The translations under genes were made by a program, and so were the position numbers. The notes beneath the pieces were generated by a model, which made no database searches, was not told the DNA's origin, and saw only the letters and a program-made list of their open reading frames with translations. This document shows, piece by piece, positions 40,736 to 51,954 of a stretch of DNA of 64,000 nt. The stretch is taken from contig OX328123.1 in NCBI GenBank assembly GCA_946811695.1, forward strand, positions 155,783,580-155,847,579, written 5' to 3'. The DNA comes from Gonocerus acuteangulatus (taxonomy: Eukaryota > Arthropoda > Insecta > Hemiptera > Coreidae). Each line of letters begins with the position of its first letter. The first letter of the stretch is position 1.

Positions 40736-41444
40736 TGTTTTATATGTTTTTATTATTCGTCCTCTACCCCAAATGCAACCAAAATGTACATATATTAATG
40801 TACATATTAATATTTCAAGCAATTGTTACGAATCGGCTAAGAACAACGATCAGAATTTCGGAAAAGTATGTATTTAGAACTTATCGGATTGCTGTTTAGC
40901 AGCCTTACTCAGCTAGAAAAATATCTAGGCGAAGAAGGCTACTATGAAACATCTGATAACTTTTTAAAATCAGTCCGTCATTTTGGAGCAGAAATAAAAT
41001 CTTTACAATTGTTCTTTTTCGAAACATGCACTAAAGGCCATCAAATTTTAAAAGTTTTCAAAAGCGATGCCCCGTACATACCAGATCATAAAATAGCTAT
41101 CATAATTAAGGAGACTATGATGAAATAAAATAAATTAAATAAATTGTTTGTAAGTGAATAAGTAGATAAATTCCCTTATGAGGAGAAAATCAGATTGTTA
41201 ATAAGTCTTAATAAGGCTTAATTCCCAGTGGGCTGAAGTAGGAATAATTCGGAACGTTCTCTTTACAGCTAATCCAAAAGCCCTAAGCTCCTCTTAACAT
41301 AAGCCGAGGCATACGATTGAGCGCTGTTCAAAAACCTACCGGAGTTAGATAGTGATCAGAGAAAATAGAGACAAAGGGATGAATTGAAAGCGTATTACTT
41401 TCACTCGGCAAATCTGAAGAGTAGGGTGAGGCCTCTGCCGTTTA
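40736..41444. other. Unassigned sequence with one 86-codon ORF
   Basis: The plus ORF 40868-41128 has a fairly protein-like composition (LTQLEKYLGEEGYYETSDNF) but no family is recognised. It could be a remnant of a host or mobile gene, or chance. Confidence 0.3.
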
Positions 41445-41449
41445 GGTCT

Positions 41450-42245
41450 TGGATGTTGGGGGGTTTCAGCGGACGCGCCGAGCTATCCGGGGAATTCTGT
41501 AGGGGTTCAGCAGATGCAAGAGAATTCTGGGGAGGTTCAGAAGGTGCGCCGAAATGTCTGAAGAGTTCACTGGAGGTTCAGAAGATGCGCCCACCTGTCT
41601 GGGGACTTCTGTAGAGGTTCAGAAGATGCGCCCAACTGTCTGGGGACTTCTGTAGAAGTTCAGAAAATGCGCCCAACTGTCTGGGGACTTCTGTAGGTGT
41701 TCAGGAGATGCGCCCAACTGTCTGGGGACTTCTGTAGAGGTTCAGAAGATGCGCCCAACTGTCTGGGGACTTCTGTAGAGGTTCAGAAGATGCGCCCACC
41801 TGTCTGGGGACTTCTGTAGAGGTTCAGAAGATGCGCCCAACTGTCTGGGGACTTCTGTAGAAGTTCAGAAAATGCGCCCAACTGTCTGGGGACTTCTGTA
41901 GAGGTTCAGAAGATGCGCCCAACTGTCTGGGGACTTCTGTAGAGGTTCAGAAGATGCGCCCAACTGTCTGGGGACTTCTGTAGAAGTTCAAAAAATGCGC
42001 CCAACTGTCTGGGGACTTCTGTAGGTGTTCAGAAGATGCGCCCAACTGTCTGGGGACTTCTGTAGAGGTTCAGAAGATGCGCCCAACTGTCTGGGGACTT
42101 CTGTAGAGGTTCAGAAGATGCGCCCAACTGTCTGGGGACTTCTGTAGAGGTTCAGAAGATGCGCCCACCTGTCTGGGGACTTCTGTAGAGGTTCAGAAGA
42201 TGCGCCCAACTGTCTGGGGACTTCTGTAGAGGTTCAGAAGATGTT
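41450..42245 (+). repeat. 41-bp minisatellite, about 17-19 copies
   Basis: Unit GAGGTTCAGAAGATGCGCCC-AACTGTCTGGGGACTTCTGTA. The left units are diverged and the centre nearly identical, as expected of unequal crossing-over. The array resumes briefly at 42373-42440 after an inserted 120-bp segment. Confidence 0.97.
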
Positions 42246-42372
42246 TTTATTTATTATCAAGACTCTCATAACTATAGCAAGAATACGAATGAAAAACGTC
42301 CGTGCAGGAGCTGCATAACTGAGTAAATTTCTGTGGACGTTGGTAGTGCATGCAGCATTCCTGAATAATCTA
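42246..42372. repeat. Segment interrupting the minisatellite
   Basis: Contains AAAAACGTCCGTGCAGGAGC-TGCATAACTGAGTA (HINE-like 5' end). GGTAGTGCATGCAGCATTCC-TGAATAATCT recurs at 42542-42571. Confidence 0.6.
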
Positions 42373-42579
42373 CTTCAGAAGATGTGCCGAACTGTCTTGG
42401 GACTTCTGTGGAGTTTCAGAAGATGTGTGGGGAATTCTGTGCGTTGTTTCAGCGGATTAGACCGTCCAGTTGTAAATGGGAAATGAATAAAATTATTCGA
42501 AATAGATAAATTTGTTTGAAAACATAATGCCTGTGGAAGTTGGTAGTGCATGCAGCATTCCTGAATAATCTGCTTCAAT

Positions 42580-43150
42580 AAATACCAAATATTCGAACAC
42601 CTGATTATTTTAGGGGAAGGTCTGAAAGATGAGAAGTCAGCAGTTCAAAACGTAATCCTGAAGAACAGCAGAGTATAACCAGGAACTCAGCACTTTCAAT
42701 CGCCTTCAAAAAATGTATTATAAGATGGAGATCCAAGATTTTTAACAGTATGTTTTATATGGCAGAAGGTTAAATTTCTTTCTTTAATAATCCTTTATTT
42801 TCCTTTACATGTATAAAGTTTTTCTGCCACTAGAGAAAAAACGTTTTCTGAATCAATAATGTCTGAATAGCCAAACAGAAAAAATAGTGTTATCCACTCT
42901 CCTCATAAACGGTTACAGATATCGCTTTGAAAATGGTTTCATTCGTTTCCCTACGTACAGAATCTGTAAAAAGTGTACCTGGAAGCCTACAAATGAAAAT
43001 AAATAATTTTTTTCACGCAAACTTCGCCTGAAAAATAGTGTTCCCATAAACGTTTTCTGTATTTTACGTTTTCTCCTAAGAGGATTTCAATAAAGCTCAT
43101 TGCATACATATTAGGTATAGATAAATTTTAAACCGGGTCAAAAGGGCAAT
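42580..43150. other. HINE-body-like and unassigned sequence
   Basis: 42900-42960 (GGTTACAGATATCGCTTTGA-AAATGGTTTCATTCG) resembles 750-790. No gene seen. Confidence 0.4.
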
Positions 43151-43682
43151 TTTGGTAATTGTGAAGTTTAGTGGCCTCCTAACCGATGTTTATTGCACGT
43201 TGCACTATAACGTATTTCGAAGCACTAAACACGAATCCGTTACAAAAAAATATCGCTCTCAAGTAGCAAAAAAAGTTATTGAGTACTAAAGTTTACTGTT
43301 TTGCAGGTTAAGAAGGCTAGCTTGAAAAACAATATTTGTAAACATGCGCATGCGCAGGAATGTATAAGTCCGTAATAAAGAAGTCTAATTTAAATTTGCC
43401 ATCAATTATTTATTAAGAAACCTTTCTTTTAAATAATGAATCATTCTCCACATTTTTTGTTTGCGTTTGAAAAGTATTTTATGAAAGATATCTCTTAATT
43501 ATTAGCAAATGTTTTAATAATTATCGCGCACTAATGTAAACTAGCGAAAACGTCCATTTTTGTTTATATTTACAATTCGCAACTTGCCGCATTATGGGCA
43601 CAATTGCTACGCATTTTAGCTCTCTTCGCTCGCTCAATAAGATGAGGCCTATCTAGTCAAACCAACTCGGTAAAATTAATAG

Positions 43683-43756
43683 AATTACGTATAATGTAGA
43701 ATACCGGAAACGCGTAGCATACTACGCGTTTCCGGTATTCTACATTATACGTAATT
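43683..43756. repeat. Perfect 35-bp-arm palindrome
   Basis: Arms 43683-43717 and 43722-43756 are exact inverses around CATA: AATTACGTATAATGTAGAAT-ACCGGAAACGCGTAG. Could extrude as a hairpin. Confidence 0.95.
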
Positions 43757-43931
43757 AAGTATACTTATGCCCAAAATGCGACAGGTTACGACTGGTAAGG
43801 AGGCCCTTAAAATTTTAAATTATTTTTCAATACTTAATTTATCGACATTGAGTTCATTTCCCTGCGCATGCGCATGTTTAGAAATATCGATGTTTACGCT
43901 GGCTTTCTAACAGTGAACTTTAGTGCTTAAT

Positions 43932-43998
43932 TTTTTTTTATTTTTATTTTTTTTTTTTTTTGTGCATCTGCTGCCGAGGCCATTAGCACAATAACTTA
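43932..43998 (-). mobile_element. Short SINE 3' end insertion with target duplication
   Basis: T-rich run followed by TGTGCATCTGCTGCCGAGGC-CATTAGCACAATAACTTA, flanked by AGTGCTTAA(T) at 43922-43931 and 43999-44008. The related element at 45964-45985 lacks the insertion. Confidence 0.75.
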
Positions 43999-44140
43999 AG
44001 TGCTTAATAACTTTTTTCCTAGTTGAGAGCGACTTTTTTTTATTAACGGATTCGTGTTTAGTGCATCAAAATACGATATAGTGCAACGCGAAATAATCAT
44101 CGATGAGGAGGCCCTTAAACTTCACAATTACCGAAAATTT

Positions 44141-45029
44141 GAAGACAATTTTCAAAAACTTCTTTCTTGAGTGTAACCTTAATAACTAAATTTCCCCGGA
44201 GAAAGCTATAAGTATGTAACCCCGCGAAGAAGAGTAAAACTTGAAATTAATCCGCCTTGTATTAATGCCATTCTAATGCTCCTGACAAAACAACTTTCTA
44301 CACCAAGTCGCAAAGTTATAAAATAATCGGAGGGAAGAAGTTAGTTCCTGCTCGCCCTTTCATTAAGAACACTTTAATAAGTTCGCTAATATTTAAAACG
44401 GTCGGAGAATAGATTCAGCAAGAAAACTGTTAGGACTGAGAGCTTTATCAACGTGGCGGTACCAGTTCTTCTGCGAGAACGACAGACTCCTTTAAGACCT
44501 CTTTTAACTTCCCCAGGTTGAATTAACAGTCGCAGAATAAGTTGGGAGCTCTAGACGATTCTGGTTTTAACGCGTTTAGGGCGGAGTCTGGCCTATGAAG
44601 CCATAAGTAACGGCCGGAGCATAAATTCACGGGGAAAACGTGATAGGGCAGGGAATTTCATTATCATTATTACTATGACGGATCTAATTGTTCCGCGAGA
44701 ACTCCGAGAAAAAGAGTTCAACACCAGAACTCTCCGAACTTCCTAGACTTTGGGCAGTACTGGTTACTCCAGTGAGTTCCAGGGCCAAGATCCTTTTGAT
44801 TTTCAACCCATTTTCTATTACAGAGAGGGCAACCCACATGTGGCTCTTTGAAGGATTATTTGTGGGACATAATAGTCGGAGATGTGGTAAAACACTTTTC
44901 ATGAAGTGTTTTATGCACCTTGAAATTTTGCTATAATGTACCTCTTGGGTGGATAAGAAGGTATATGTGTGTCGGCTAGACTTACCGTGGAATACCAGGT
45001 ACTGCCTGGTAAAATAGCCCCATAACGGA
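44141..45029. other. Unassigned sequence
   Basis: Overlapping ORFs on both strands at 44684-44936 are not recognised. Composition is less AT-rich than the rest and could be host-derived. Confidence 0.4.
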
Positions 45030-45037
45030 CTACAGAT

Positions 45038-46217
45038 CAGGGCCGCTACATGGGGAGGGGGACTGCTGGGTACAGCTGTCCCGGGCCCGGACTTCCCAGG
45101 GGCCCGGTCAGGGCCTCGCTAATTCGAAAAAAATGTATAGGTTACGAGCTTGTAAAAAGAATGGGGTTTAGAAACGGGCGAAGCCTATATTTATTAGAAT
45201 GGGATCTATATTTTTTTATTTTTTTAATTTACATAAACGAAAAAACAAGTGCAGTCCTAGAATATTATATTTCATTAGGAGTCGTAATAAAACTACAAGT
45301 ACCTTAAGTGACCTTTGCTGCACCGATTGTCGGCTTCTCCTCATTTCGCGCAAAACTCAAGATGAAAATAATTTTGGTAAAAATGCAGTTTCCAGCCCTC
45401 CAAACCGATTTCTTTCAAATTTTGCACAATAACGTATTTTGATGCACTAAACACGAATACGATAAAAAAAAAAAAAACTTCGGATTTAACTAGCACTTAA
45501 GTTCACTATTATGCAGGTTATGAGAGCTAACGTAAACAACTAAATTTGTGACGACTTTAAGGCAAAAATGACGACTTTAAGGCATACATGCTATGCGTTT
45601 CCGCTCGCTACGCTCGCTCAAGAAGATAACAAAACCCCAGACAATCCAACTCGCTAAAATTAATAGAATATAATATTAAGCACTAAAGTTAGGAAGGTTA
45701 TAAAACTAGGCGTCATCAGCGTATTTGTAAACACGCGCATGGGCAGATATGTAACATTGGGTAACAGAGAACTCTCATTTGAAATGTTCAGAGACCATTT
45801 ATTCGAAAATATTGTCAATTTTAAGGGCATCGTCACCTGTCGCTTAAGGGCATACGTGCTATGCGTTTCCGCTCGCTACGCTCGCTCAATAAGATAACAA
45901 AACCCCAGTCAATCCAACTCGCTATAATTAATAGCTCTCATAACCTGCACAACAGTGAACTTATGTGCTTAATAACTTCTTTCCTAGTTAAATCCGACGT
46001 TTTTTTTTTTTTTTTATCGTATTCGTGTTTAGTGCATCAAAATACGTTATTGTGCAAAATTTGAAAGAAATCGGTTTGGAGGGCTGGAAACTGCATTTTT
46101 ACCATAATTTTAAAATGACCAAAGTCCTATATCAAAGTACTAGAATTTTCTGTCTAGCTCTGAGAAGTGGGGGCCCGTGATCTGGTCCTGGCCCGGCTCT
46201 GAGATGTGGCGGTCCTG
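45038..46217. mobile_element. Non-autonomous hAT-type foldback (1180 bp) with 8-bp duplication
   Basis: Left end CAGGGCCGCTACATGGGGAG and right end CTGAGATGTGGCGGTCCTG (inverse CAGGACCGCCACATCTCAG). Flanked by CTACAGAT at 45030-45037 and 46218-46225, exact. The interior has further inverted arms (about 45377-45480 and 45990-46105: ATAACGTATTTTGATGCACT). It also has a duplicated CGCTCGCTACGCTCGCTCAA segment at about 45601 and 45870. The CAGGG start and 8-bp duplication indicate hAT. Internal ORFs are not genes. Confidence 0.9.
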
Positions 46218-46254
46218 CTACAGATTCAATACTTAATGGGTAATACGATCTTGT

Positions 46255-46830
46255 AACTTTTTTTGATCGGCTAAAATTCTTCCTTAACTAATCAAAAATG
46301 ATATCCAAGAGTGAAAGTTCCGATGTCAAATAAATGCGATGCCGATTTGAAGATAATTTTTTGAGCGAGCTTCGTTTGGTCCCTTTTAAATGGTCCGTTT
46401 TTTGGGGTCCTCTTTCAATACATTTCAAAATTGAAACCGACTTTTTTTTCATATTTTTTACAAGAAAGTATGAGAAAAAAAATGAACATGTGTTTTTCAA
46501 AGGGGGCGATTATGTGGCGTCTTCAATGTTTGCCCGAACAACTTCAAATTTTAACTACAGCTTCCTAATTATATTTTCAAGTAAAGTACGTAGGATGTTT
46601 TCGACTCATTGAATTATAACCATTTTACGACCGATTTTCGACGGATGTTTTAATAGAAACTGAGTAATTGTTTGCTATTTTCGAAACAAAAAAAAAAATC
46701 TTAAAAAACCTACATAATTTACTTGATTTAACCTTCTTCTTTCGAAATAATTTTAGTTTTTGCTTGTAGATTAAAAATTGCTGTCTGCAGGCTCATGCCC
46801 GTGAAAAAAAAGGGAAATTTCCGTTCCTCA
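46255..46830 (-). repeat. Dispersed repeat, inverse partner of 27275-27895
   Basis: Shares AGTAAAGTACGTAGGAT, GTGGCGTCTTCAAT (inverse ATTGAAGACGCC) and GAGCGAGCTTCG. No coding capacity. Confidence 0.7.
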
Positions 46831-46839
46831 AACATAGCG

Positions 46840-47365
46840 CCGCCATTTTTTATTTTATTTATTTAATGTTTTAAGTATTAAAACATTTTTTGGGGATATT
46901 TTAACATCCCATATAAAACTTTTGATATAAAGAATTTTTTTTTTTTTTTTTAAATAACTTCAGGAAAATTACTTTGATTTGGATCGATGAAGTGGAAGTT
47001 AATTTAGGAGGAATGGCGTTTCAAATAGGTTTCAAGGTAGTTAAATAATTGTAGTCCAAAATTTACATGTTTTGGGCGAAATTCTGTCGAAACAATTATA
47101 ACGTTCACGTTTTTTCCTCTAACTAGGCTTCCAGGTAGAAATTTGTTATGTAATTGGGCGTAATATATCTGATGAAACAAGAACATGTCTATAACCGCTG
47201 TTTAGGAAAATGAAATGTCTAGATTTTTCAAGGGGATTTTCGGATATATTCATATATATTTCCTGGAAAACGGTTGGGAAATCGTATTAAATGTAAAGAA
47301 ACTATTCGAAAGATTTTCCGTAAAGAGATCTCCATCGGAGAAATGTACAAGTTCTGAAATATACC
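46840..47365. other. Unassigned sequence
   Basis: AT-rich; nothing recognised. Confidence 0.4.
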
Positions 47366-47369
47366 TTCT

Positions 47370-47460
47370 ATTTTCTAGTCGGCACTTTCGGATTGCGTTT
47401 CCTGGTCGACATGATAAGCGGGTTTCCTTCTTTATGAGACGGGAGGAAATGAACTAAAAT
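47370..47460 (+). mobile_element. HINE-like 3' end, decayed
   Basis: TTTTCTAGTCGGCACTTTCG then a degenerate hairpin (GGGTTTCCTTCTTTATGAGA-CGGGAGGAAA) and AACTAAAA. Confidence 0.55.
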
Positions 47461-47462
47461 TC

Positions 47463-47918
47463 ATTATTGTCTTTAAGTTTCTCCTCCCGTGAAAGCTAAC
47501 AGTCCATGCCGGAGGGCGCAGGAGCTACCTGGGAAAATGATAGCCAACCAGAGGGAGCAGCCTCTAAAATACCCCCGCCATCTTTCTGTTCATCACAAAC
47601 ACCTGCTTCCTACAAAACCTGATTCGGACAGCTGCTCTTCTCTGCACCAACGGAATCCTTGGGCATTTAACACTTTCATCAGACTTGATGACAATGATAA
47701 GAATGTTTGAAATAATGCCACTTTTGAAGTATAAACACACATAATGGATTTCAACGTTCAGCTCTCATAATGAATGAAATTTAAGAATTACATATTTCTT
47801 TGAAAGCTTTTACTCCCTCCCTCCATAGGAAAAATGCGATGACATAAATACGTCATTAGGAAGTGGCCACAAGAAAGGTTCAAGTTTCAAAACCTATAGT
47901 TCAAGAAAATAACGGTAA

Positions 47919-47922
<4 letters not shown>
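47463..47922. other. Unassigned sequence with a 73-codon ORF
   Basis: The plus ORF 47489-47710 is locally GC-richer (VHHKHLLPTKPDSDSCSSLH) with no recognisable domain; an exon-like fragment or chance. Confidence 0.25.

Positions 47923-47969
<47 letters not shown>
47923..47969. repeat. (AT)n microsatellite
   Basis: AT run; followed by CGCTAAGATGACGCAGTTTC, an inverted HINE 5' subterminal segment. Confidence 0.95.
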
Positions 47970-47973
<4 letters not shown>

Positions 47974-48247
47974 ATGTTAAAAAGGTAAACGCGCTAAGAT
48001 GACGCAGTTTCTGACACACTGCCTGTACAAACAGATTAAGCTGGTAAGAAGAAGTAGTGTAATAATTATATCAGTACAGCATGTGCAGTTCAGAGTAGGC
48101 CACAAATCAATTAAACAAGATGATTAGATAGTTAGCCGTCGAGGTGATAAGTAAAGATGGAATGGTTGGGATTCGGCTAAATAAACCTCAATATGATTTT
48201 GTTTTAAAAAATCTATATTTCGGACGTTTCCTTGTTAAAAAAAAGTA

Positions 48248-48808
48248 AAATCCCAACCTCCCAACACTGTCTCTCCCAATTCTTCCCTAACTCCCGGTTA
48301 CCAAATGTTCCGATCTCTACCATTTACACCTGGACTGACTGATAAACTTACAAAGGCAATAAAAAAATCCTACCCTTCCCTAAATTTTGGTTTGAAAACT
48401 ACCAACAAACTCAAAACCCTCTATACCAAACTCAAAGATCCCATCCCTTTGGAACAAACCACCCGTTGTGTTTACCAAGTCCCTTGCCAAACCCCTTCCT
48501 GTAATGGTGTATACATAGGAGAAACCATAAATGACATTCACTCACGTCTTACACAACATAAACGAACCATCACTAATAAAGAAATAGATAAATCTGTACT
48601 TGCAAAACACGCCATTACACAAAAACACACTTTTAACTTCGACGACACGAAAATTCTTGCTACACAACGAAACAAAAAAAGACTACAGATCTCGGAATGT
48701 GTACACATAAACTTAAACAAAAACAATATAAACAACAAAACTGACCAACAAGGCATTTCTCCTATGTACGCTAATATTTTCCAAATACTCTCCCGACCTC
48801 CCACCTAG
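48248..48808 (+). pseudogene. PLE GIY-YIG endonuclease domain (copy 2)
   Basis: About 186 open codons. LPFTPGLTDKLTKAIKKSYP precedes the same cysteine segment (CVYQVPCQTPSC), GVYIGET, SRLTQH, LAKHAITQKH and ISECVHI as copy 1. Substitutions are few (for example SVLAKH versus SALAKH, NINNKTD versus NINYKTD), so the copies diverged recently. The open frame extends 19 codons above the ATG at 48305. Truncated, so not a functional retroelement protein. Confidence 0.9.
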
Positions 48809-48947
48809 ATTTTTACCATGCCCCTTGGGTATCCTTCCATTAACACCTCTTTCTCTTTTCCTGTCATAAACATGCCTTTTGATCCTTACCGACATTTCTC
48901 CCACCACCTGCTGTTTTCAGCTACATGTACCCCAGTAGATTCCTTTT

Positions 48948-49066
48948 AGCACTTTCCTCCGAAGGAAAGTAGCTATTGAGGTTGGACTCATGACGGAATT
49001 TTTGAAAAATTTCTTCAAATCTTTATCGATCCTACCTAGTAGACACCGAAAATGACCCCCGTTAAA

Positions 49067-49125
<59 letters not shown>

Positions 49126-50026
49126 TGTTAACACGATAGCGGCCAGAGTTTTTATTTTTTCGTCACGAAACTTGGTATATAGCATTCAATTAGCAAACGA
49201 TTGAACGAGTTCGTTAACCACCAAAGTCGGTCCACCGGAAGGGGGGGTTTACCCCGAACCCAAAACACTTATTTGACTATGTCAGCCGTAATATTTGTTA
49301 TATTTCAACGAAACTTGGTATTCGTAGTGTTAATATAGAGAGAAAAGTGAGATATAAAAATGAACTAAATCGGTTCATTAGAAGGGGGGGTTTACTCCGG
49401 ACCCACAATACCAATTCGCCACTACCAGCCGTGATTTTTGGTATATTTCGACGAAACTCGGTATTCGTAGTGGTAATCTACAGGTAAATATGTGTTGTAA
49501 AAAGAAACTAAATCGGTTCATTAGAAGGGGGGGGGGTTTACTCCGGACCCAAATTCCTAATATACTCATACTGGTCGTAATGTCTGCTGTATTGTAACGA
49601 AACGCTGTATACGTCGTGGGTAACTCATGAGAAAGAAGTGTTGTAAAAATGAGCTGAATCGGTCAATCGGAAAGCGGGGGTTTAATTTGTAATATATTTG
49701 AATAGAAAAGCCGGCAGACGTAGGTTCACAAAGCCGCCACAAGGAGCGCTTTCTACCACTAGAGTGACTGTATCCTGTTCCTGCGTTAGATCAAAATACG
49801 ATAATATGAGGATTTTTGTATTTATTACGTAGTGTAGTAGGTACCATGTGTAAACATAACTCTGGATGCAAATTAATAATTGATCAGTTACTCATTACAA
49901 AATGAGAACTATTCACGTTTTTATTTTATTCATGTAGGATATTTTAAGCAAATTGTTCTGGAAAGCAGTCTACACTACCCAAATTCTGAGGAAAGTGCTG
50001 AGTTATGCAGCTCCTGCGTGACGGAC
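48948..50026 (-). mobile_element. HINE-like element inserted in PLE 3' UTR (1079 bp)
   Basis: On the minus strand: GTCCGTCACGCAGGAGCTGC to the hairpin ACTTTCCTTCGGAGGAAAGT and GCT. It contains the inverse of the 143-bp units (about 49240-49690) and the (AT)n run (49070-49122). PLE copy 1 reads GATTCCTTTTTTCCTTAGAC where copy 2 reads GATTCCTTTT|element|TTTTTCCTTAGAC, so the ends and the target A/T run are directly visible. Confidence 0.93.
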
Positions 50027-50386
50027 TTTTTCCTTAGACACTTTCACTATGGTTACTTAATTGCCAACCTTGGTCTTCCTCTGCCGCTCGGCATTTCCAT
50101 TGGTATGTAGTATCTTATTTTCTTTGTAAAATTTATTAATGTTACTATTACCTACTATATTTGTCAATGGTATGTAGTTTCTTATTTCTTTGTAAAATCA
50201 ATTAATGTTACTAATTACTATTAAAATCAATTATTGTACCTATTTACTTTTTCATTCTACTCATTCTAAGAATTTAAGACGATATGTTCTTTTGTAAGTT
50301 AATTGTATCTATAGTTCTGGTACCTATCACAATTATAATTTTTTTTTTTGTTTTTGTATTAATTTCTTTTTTTTTTGTCATTTTAG

Positions 50387-50418
50387 CTGATGAAGGCTAC
50401 CAATGAGTAGCCGAAAGG
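50387..50418 (+). ncRNA. Hammerhead-like core in PLE copy 2
   Basis: Same as 20436 (CTGATGA, extra A, GGCTAC/GTAGCC, GAAA) but with GAAAGGTC in place of GAAACGTC, a change at a stem III position. Confidence 0.45.
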
Positions 50419-50499
50419 TCCGAAATATAGATTTTTTAAAACAAAATCATATTGAGGTTTATTTAACCGAATCCCAAACAAACCATCTTTACTTACTTA

Positions 50500-51010
50500 C
50501 TAAATCAATTAAATGATTGACAAATCCATTAAATTTTACTTATGACTAATCATAGGATAAAATAAGTTAATCACAACTCGAGTTAATCATTAATCATAGG
50601 CTAATCATTACTCTTATGTGAAGTTAGTCATCAATCAATCGTTACACGTCAATCATTTATAGTCTATACTAGTGATTGACATGACTAACGTCGCAAAAAC
50701 ATTTAGTACATATTAGGCTAATACCAACTTGTTTACACATACTATCAATACATTGGGCTATGGAATTCCTTCATGAGCCAGTTAATCATCAATCATAAAT
50801 CAAGGCTTTTTTTTTTAGTATCTAATAATTAATCTGAGTAAGATTAGTCAGTAGTCATCAATCATTAGTCAAAGCATGTTTGATCAATAATCTTCAATCA
50901 ACAATCACAGGCTAGAAAGCAGTTAGTCGTCACTCATTAGTCATGGAGAAATATGATTGATCAATCATCAATCGTTACTCACATTCCAAATACTCATTTA
51001 ATCATTAGTC
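50500..51010. repeat. TAATCAT/TAGTCATCAATC-rich degenerate tract
   Basis: About 500 bases dense in ATCAATCAT, TAATCATTA, TTAGTCATCAATCA words on one strand, irregularly spaced. It looks like a decayed short-unit satellite. The words also resemble TAAT/TGATTGAT homeodomain-type sites, but that is speculation. Confidence 0.6.
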
Positions 51011-51540
51011 CAGAAATTAATCTCAGTTTGCCCTAATCTGGTGCAGTTAGATTAAAATAAAACAATAGTTACACTACACAGCCAAACTTTAATCAATTAA
51101 GCAAATATTATTAAAATTTTCAATTTATCGTTCGAAGCTCCCATCGTTTTAACAGAATTCCCTTCAAGGTTTTTATACAATTATAAAAAAACTCTGGAAT
51201 AAATCCTGCAAAAAATAAATTATATATTGATTGATGAAGTGCAAACATGGATGGGAAGACTTGAAGTTTTTCCCCGGAGGTTTAAAATCGATAGTCCTTC
51301 GGGAAAACCCGCTCATGGTAATGTGTCCGAACGGAAGTATTTTATCAAGGGGGAGAGGTGGGGGTGGGGGGTGGTGTGCATCCCAAAGAGGTATTTAGGC
51401 AAAGTTTCCGAGGTAGAGGAAAAAGGAGGCGTTTTCCGCCACCTGTTGGCTTATCTTAGAACCACCAGGCCTATTCAAACATTTGCCATGTTTTCTTATT
51501 TTTTAAGACCCGCATTTCTTCTATAAAATCTCCGTATTGT
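51011..51540. other. Unassigned sequence with a 99-codon ORF
   Basis: The plus ORF 51227-51526 includes a GGGGTGG-rich patch and no recognisable motif. Confidence 0.3.
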
Positions 51541-51555
51541 ATTTTTTTTTTTTTT

Positions 51556-51608
<53 letters not shown>
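51541..51608. repeat. Poly(T) and (AT)n run
   Basis: T run then AT run, with flanks ATATTATAT/ATATAATAT. Confidence 0.95.
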
Positions 51609-51614
<6 letters not shown>

Positions 51615-51954
51615 CAAAAGGAGGTGATAGAGGATCTTTAGGGGAACAAAAAATGTTCTATGATGATTTTCCGAATTCTCACTCATAAGGGAGAAAACGT
51701 TGTTTTATTGAGACAAACATGGTTTTTAGAATAATAATCGTTATAGCTCCATCCCAGGTGGTTCTACTAGAAAGGAAGTAGAAGAAAATAATAATTTTTG
51801 AAGGTTATGTATGGTTGGGGTTCATTAATGGCCACCTCCTAGACCCAGTATTAGTTACTGTAATTAACAAATTCAAAATAAATTTGTATTTTATTTATTT
51901 ACTGCTACACCAAAGTAGCGCGCTCACACCCGGCCCACTACCTGTGTGTACATA

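Larger units (their letters stand above)
43155..44140. mobile_element. Long foldback element (about 1 kb)
   Basis: GGTAATTGTGAAGTTTAGTG near 43158 is inverse to CCCTTAAACTTCACAATTACC near 44112; ACTAAACACGAATCCGTTA and GCGCATGCGCAG blocks are also inverted. Related to 45038-46217 through the ACGTATTT..GCACTAAACACGAAT block. A short SINE end has inserted in the right arm (43932-43998). Confidence 0.75.
48150..50495 (+). mobile_element. Penelope-like retroelement copy 2, disrupted by HINE
   Basis: 48150-48232 is an inverse copy of the PLE 3' terminus (GATGGAATGGTTGGGATTCG...TTTCGGACGTTTC). The coding end runs to 48808, followed by the 3' UTR split at 48948-50026, then the hammerhead-like core and terminus to about 50495. 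An inverted 3'-end piece at the 5' border is a known Penelope insertion product. No reverse transcriptase. Confidence 0.88.

Noticed and set aside
41225..41262. GCTGAAGTAGGAATAATTCGGAACGTTC as another ribozyme core
   Set aside because: The CTGANGA is altered to CTGAAGT and GAAA to GGAA; a degenerate relative at most.
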